From assembly GCA_020355945.1 (NCBI GenBank), contig CP070627.1:7800953-7808306 (forward strand): a stretch of 7,354 nucleotides of DNA, in the 5' to 3' direction. The stretch is from Candidatus Aminicenantota bacterium. GTDB taxonomy: Bacteria > Acidobacteriota > Aminicenantia > UBA2199. Below the pieces are notes generated by a model, which was not told the origin of the DNA, did no database searches, and saw only the letters and a list, made by a program, of their open reading frames with translations. A program made the position numbers and the translations under genes. Below are positions 6,634-7,354 of this stretch, piece after piece (the first letter of the stretch is position 1; each line of letters opens with the position of its first letter).

Positions 6634-7335
6634 TTAACAGGCTTCTTTTAATATCATTGCTGCTGCTGAAAAAATCCCGGAAACAGCAGCAGCCCGGTTA
6701 GCGTTCACCGTATTCCTAATGGCCTTTTTGAAAACATCTGCCTCTGCCAACGTATCCATTCGCAGCATTACCCTCTCCTGGTCCTCCTGCTGGGGGAAAA
6801 CCTGGCGGGTGAGCTTGCACCCATGGATGAGACCGATAAGTCTCAGGCTTTTGGGGTCCGGTTCTTGTCCCTGCACCAGGATATGATGAAGCCGCCTGCG
6901 GAGGTGCTGGAGGGGGACATCATACCAGATGCAGAACCGCTGCTTGCGAAACAGTTTTGGCTCATCTTCTCCAGTTCCCGGCTCTCCCCGCCGTTTCAGT
7001 ATACCTTTATCCATCAGGTCATTTAACAAAATATTCTTAAAGGTTTTGTACTTGGTCCCTAATTTGGCAACCCAGTGTTGGACTTTTTTCTGTTTTTGGG
7101 ATTGCCCCAGGACTTCAAGGGCGGGATCCAGTAGCATATCCCCAAAAAGATTACCCTCAAGTACCTTGATCGCTTCCTCATCTAACTGCAGTTTTTCCAG
7201 GATAATCAATTCTTGTAAAATTGCCGCGGCCACACCGTATTTGAAATACTCTCTTTTAAACGGGGCAACGCACCCTTTCTTTTCATTTAAAGCCAGCAAA
7301 AACAGTTCTTCTGACAGTCGCAGTTCAACAGCCAT
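6634..7335 (-). CDS. GPP34 (GOLPH3/Vps74-like) family protein
   Basis: A 233-residue protein matching bacterial members of the GPP34 family in length and pattern. The N-terminal LRLSEELFLLALNEKKG (5-21) is the family signature, followed by the helix GVAAAILQELIILEKLQL (34-51), DPALEVLG (70-77), the segment TFKNILLNDLMDKGILKRR (98-116), and LRLIGLIHGCKL (164-175). The C-terminus ends in alanine-rich helices (213-229). Eukaryotic relatives bind PI4P on Golgi membranes and sort glycosyltransferases. Bacterial members have no settled function, so peripheral membrane association is only a guess. No signal peptide or membrane helix is visible. The start is supported by AGAGG 8 nt upstream of the ATG. 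It is convergent with the sigma gene, with 4 nt between the stop codons and no recognisable terminator between them; upstream context is beyond the window. Confidence 0.85.
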   Translation of the reverse strand: MAVELRLSEELFLLALNEKKGCVAPFKREYFKYGVAAAILQELIILEKLQLDEEAIKVLEGNLFGDMLLDPALEVLGQSQKQKKVQHWVAKLGTKYKTFKNILLNDLMDKGILKRRGEPGTGEDEPKLFRKQRFCIWYDVPLQHLRRRLHHILVQGQEPDPKSLRLIGLIHGCKLTRQVFPQQEDQERVMLRMDTLAEADVFKKAIRNTVNANRAAAVSGIFSAAAMILKEAC

Positions 7336-7343
7336 GATTTAAA

Positions 7344-7348
7344 CCTCT
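7344..7348 (-). promoter_or_regulatory. Ribosome binding site of the GPP34 gene
   Basis: The minus strand reads AGAGG, 8 nt before ATG 7335, a clear Shine-Dalgarno site. It overlaps a small inverted repeat, TTAAAC-AGAG-GTTTAA (7339-7354), that reaches the window edge, so most of the site lies in the loop of a weak hairpin or the centre of a possible operator. Confidence 0.6.
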
Positions 7349-7354
7349 GTTTAA

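Noticed and set aside
6659..6693. 10-bp hairpin GCTGCTGCTG / CAGCAGCAGC as a terminator for the convergent genes
   Set aside because: It lies within the GPP34 coding region and comes from two Ala-Ala-Ala codon runs. No T-tract follows on either strand.

Overview
This 7.35 kb bacterial window holds five substantial genes, one short gene remnant and no RNA genes, CRISPR array or insertion sequence. Gene content is a hybrid sensor kinase, an ECF-type sigma factor, a bacterial GPP34 protein and a NACHT-type STAND ATPase. Together with moderate base composition and consensus sigma-70-like promoters, this points to a large-genome, free-living bacterium rich in signalling genes. My best guess is an Aminicenantota/Acidobacteriota-like lineage, but that rests on general impression and is low confidence.

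Layout. (1) Positions 1-4053, minus strand: a two-gene unit. Upstream is a roughly 1040-residue protein with an N-terminal TIR/DUF4062-like domain, a NACHT NTPase module, a helical C-terminal half, an unusual Leu-x-Asp repeat and a short hydrophobic segment. After a 31-nt gap comes a P-loop AAA-type ATPase that runs off the left edge of the window. The architecture (possible effector domain + STAND ATPase + helical sensor region, with a second ATPase) fits a candidate innate-immune or anti-phage module. That role is inferred, not shown. (2) Positions 4054-4213: the gap between this unit and the kinase. It holds a 30-codon ORF that looks like the beginning of a response-regulator receiver domain, then a near-perfect promoter that puts the NACHT start at a GTG with essentially no leader. 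(3) Positions 4214-5980, minus: a membrane-anchored PAS hybrid histidine kinase with a C-terminal receiver domain. (4) Positions 5981-6101: a compact divergent promoter region whose two promoters share the same -35 and -10 words. (5) Positions 6102-6629, plus: an ECF sigma factor with no anti-sigma gene beside it. (6) Positions 6634-7335, minus: a GPP34 (GOLPH3/Vps74-like) protein, convergent with the sigma gene and only 4 nt from it.

The kinase and sigma gene are probably co-controlled through their shared promoter region. The kinase appears to have lost the separate response regulator that once followed it, and the NACHT/ATPase unit now sits at that point, as if inserted there or left by a deletion. 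The most striking structure is a 9-bp tandem repeat inside the NACHT gene. In the coding frame it gives Leu-Arg/Leu-Asp triplets; one frame over on the same strand it gives collagen-like Gly-Pro-Pro. It looks able to change length without breaking the reading frame.
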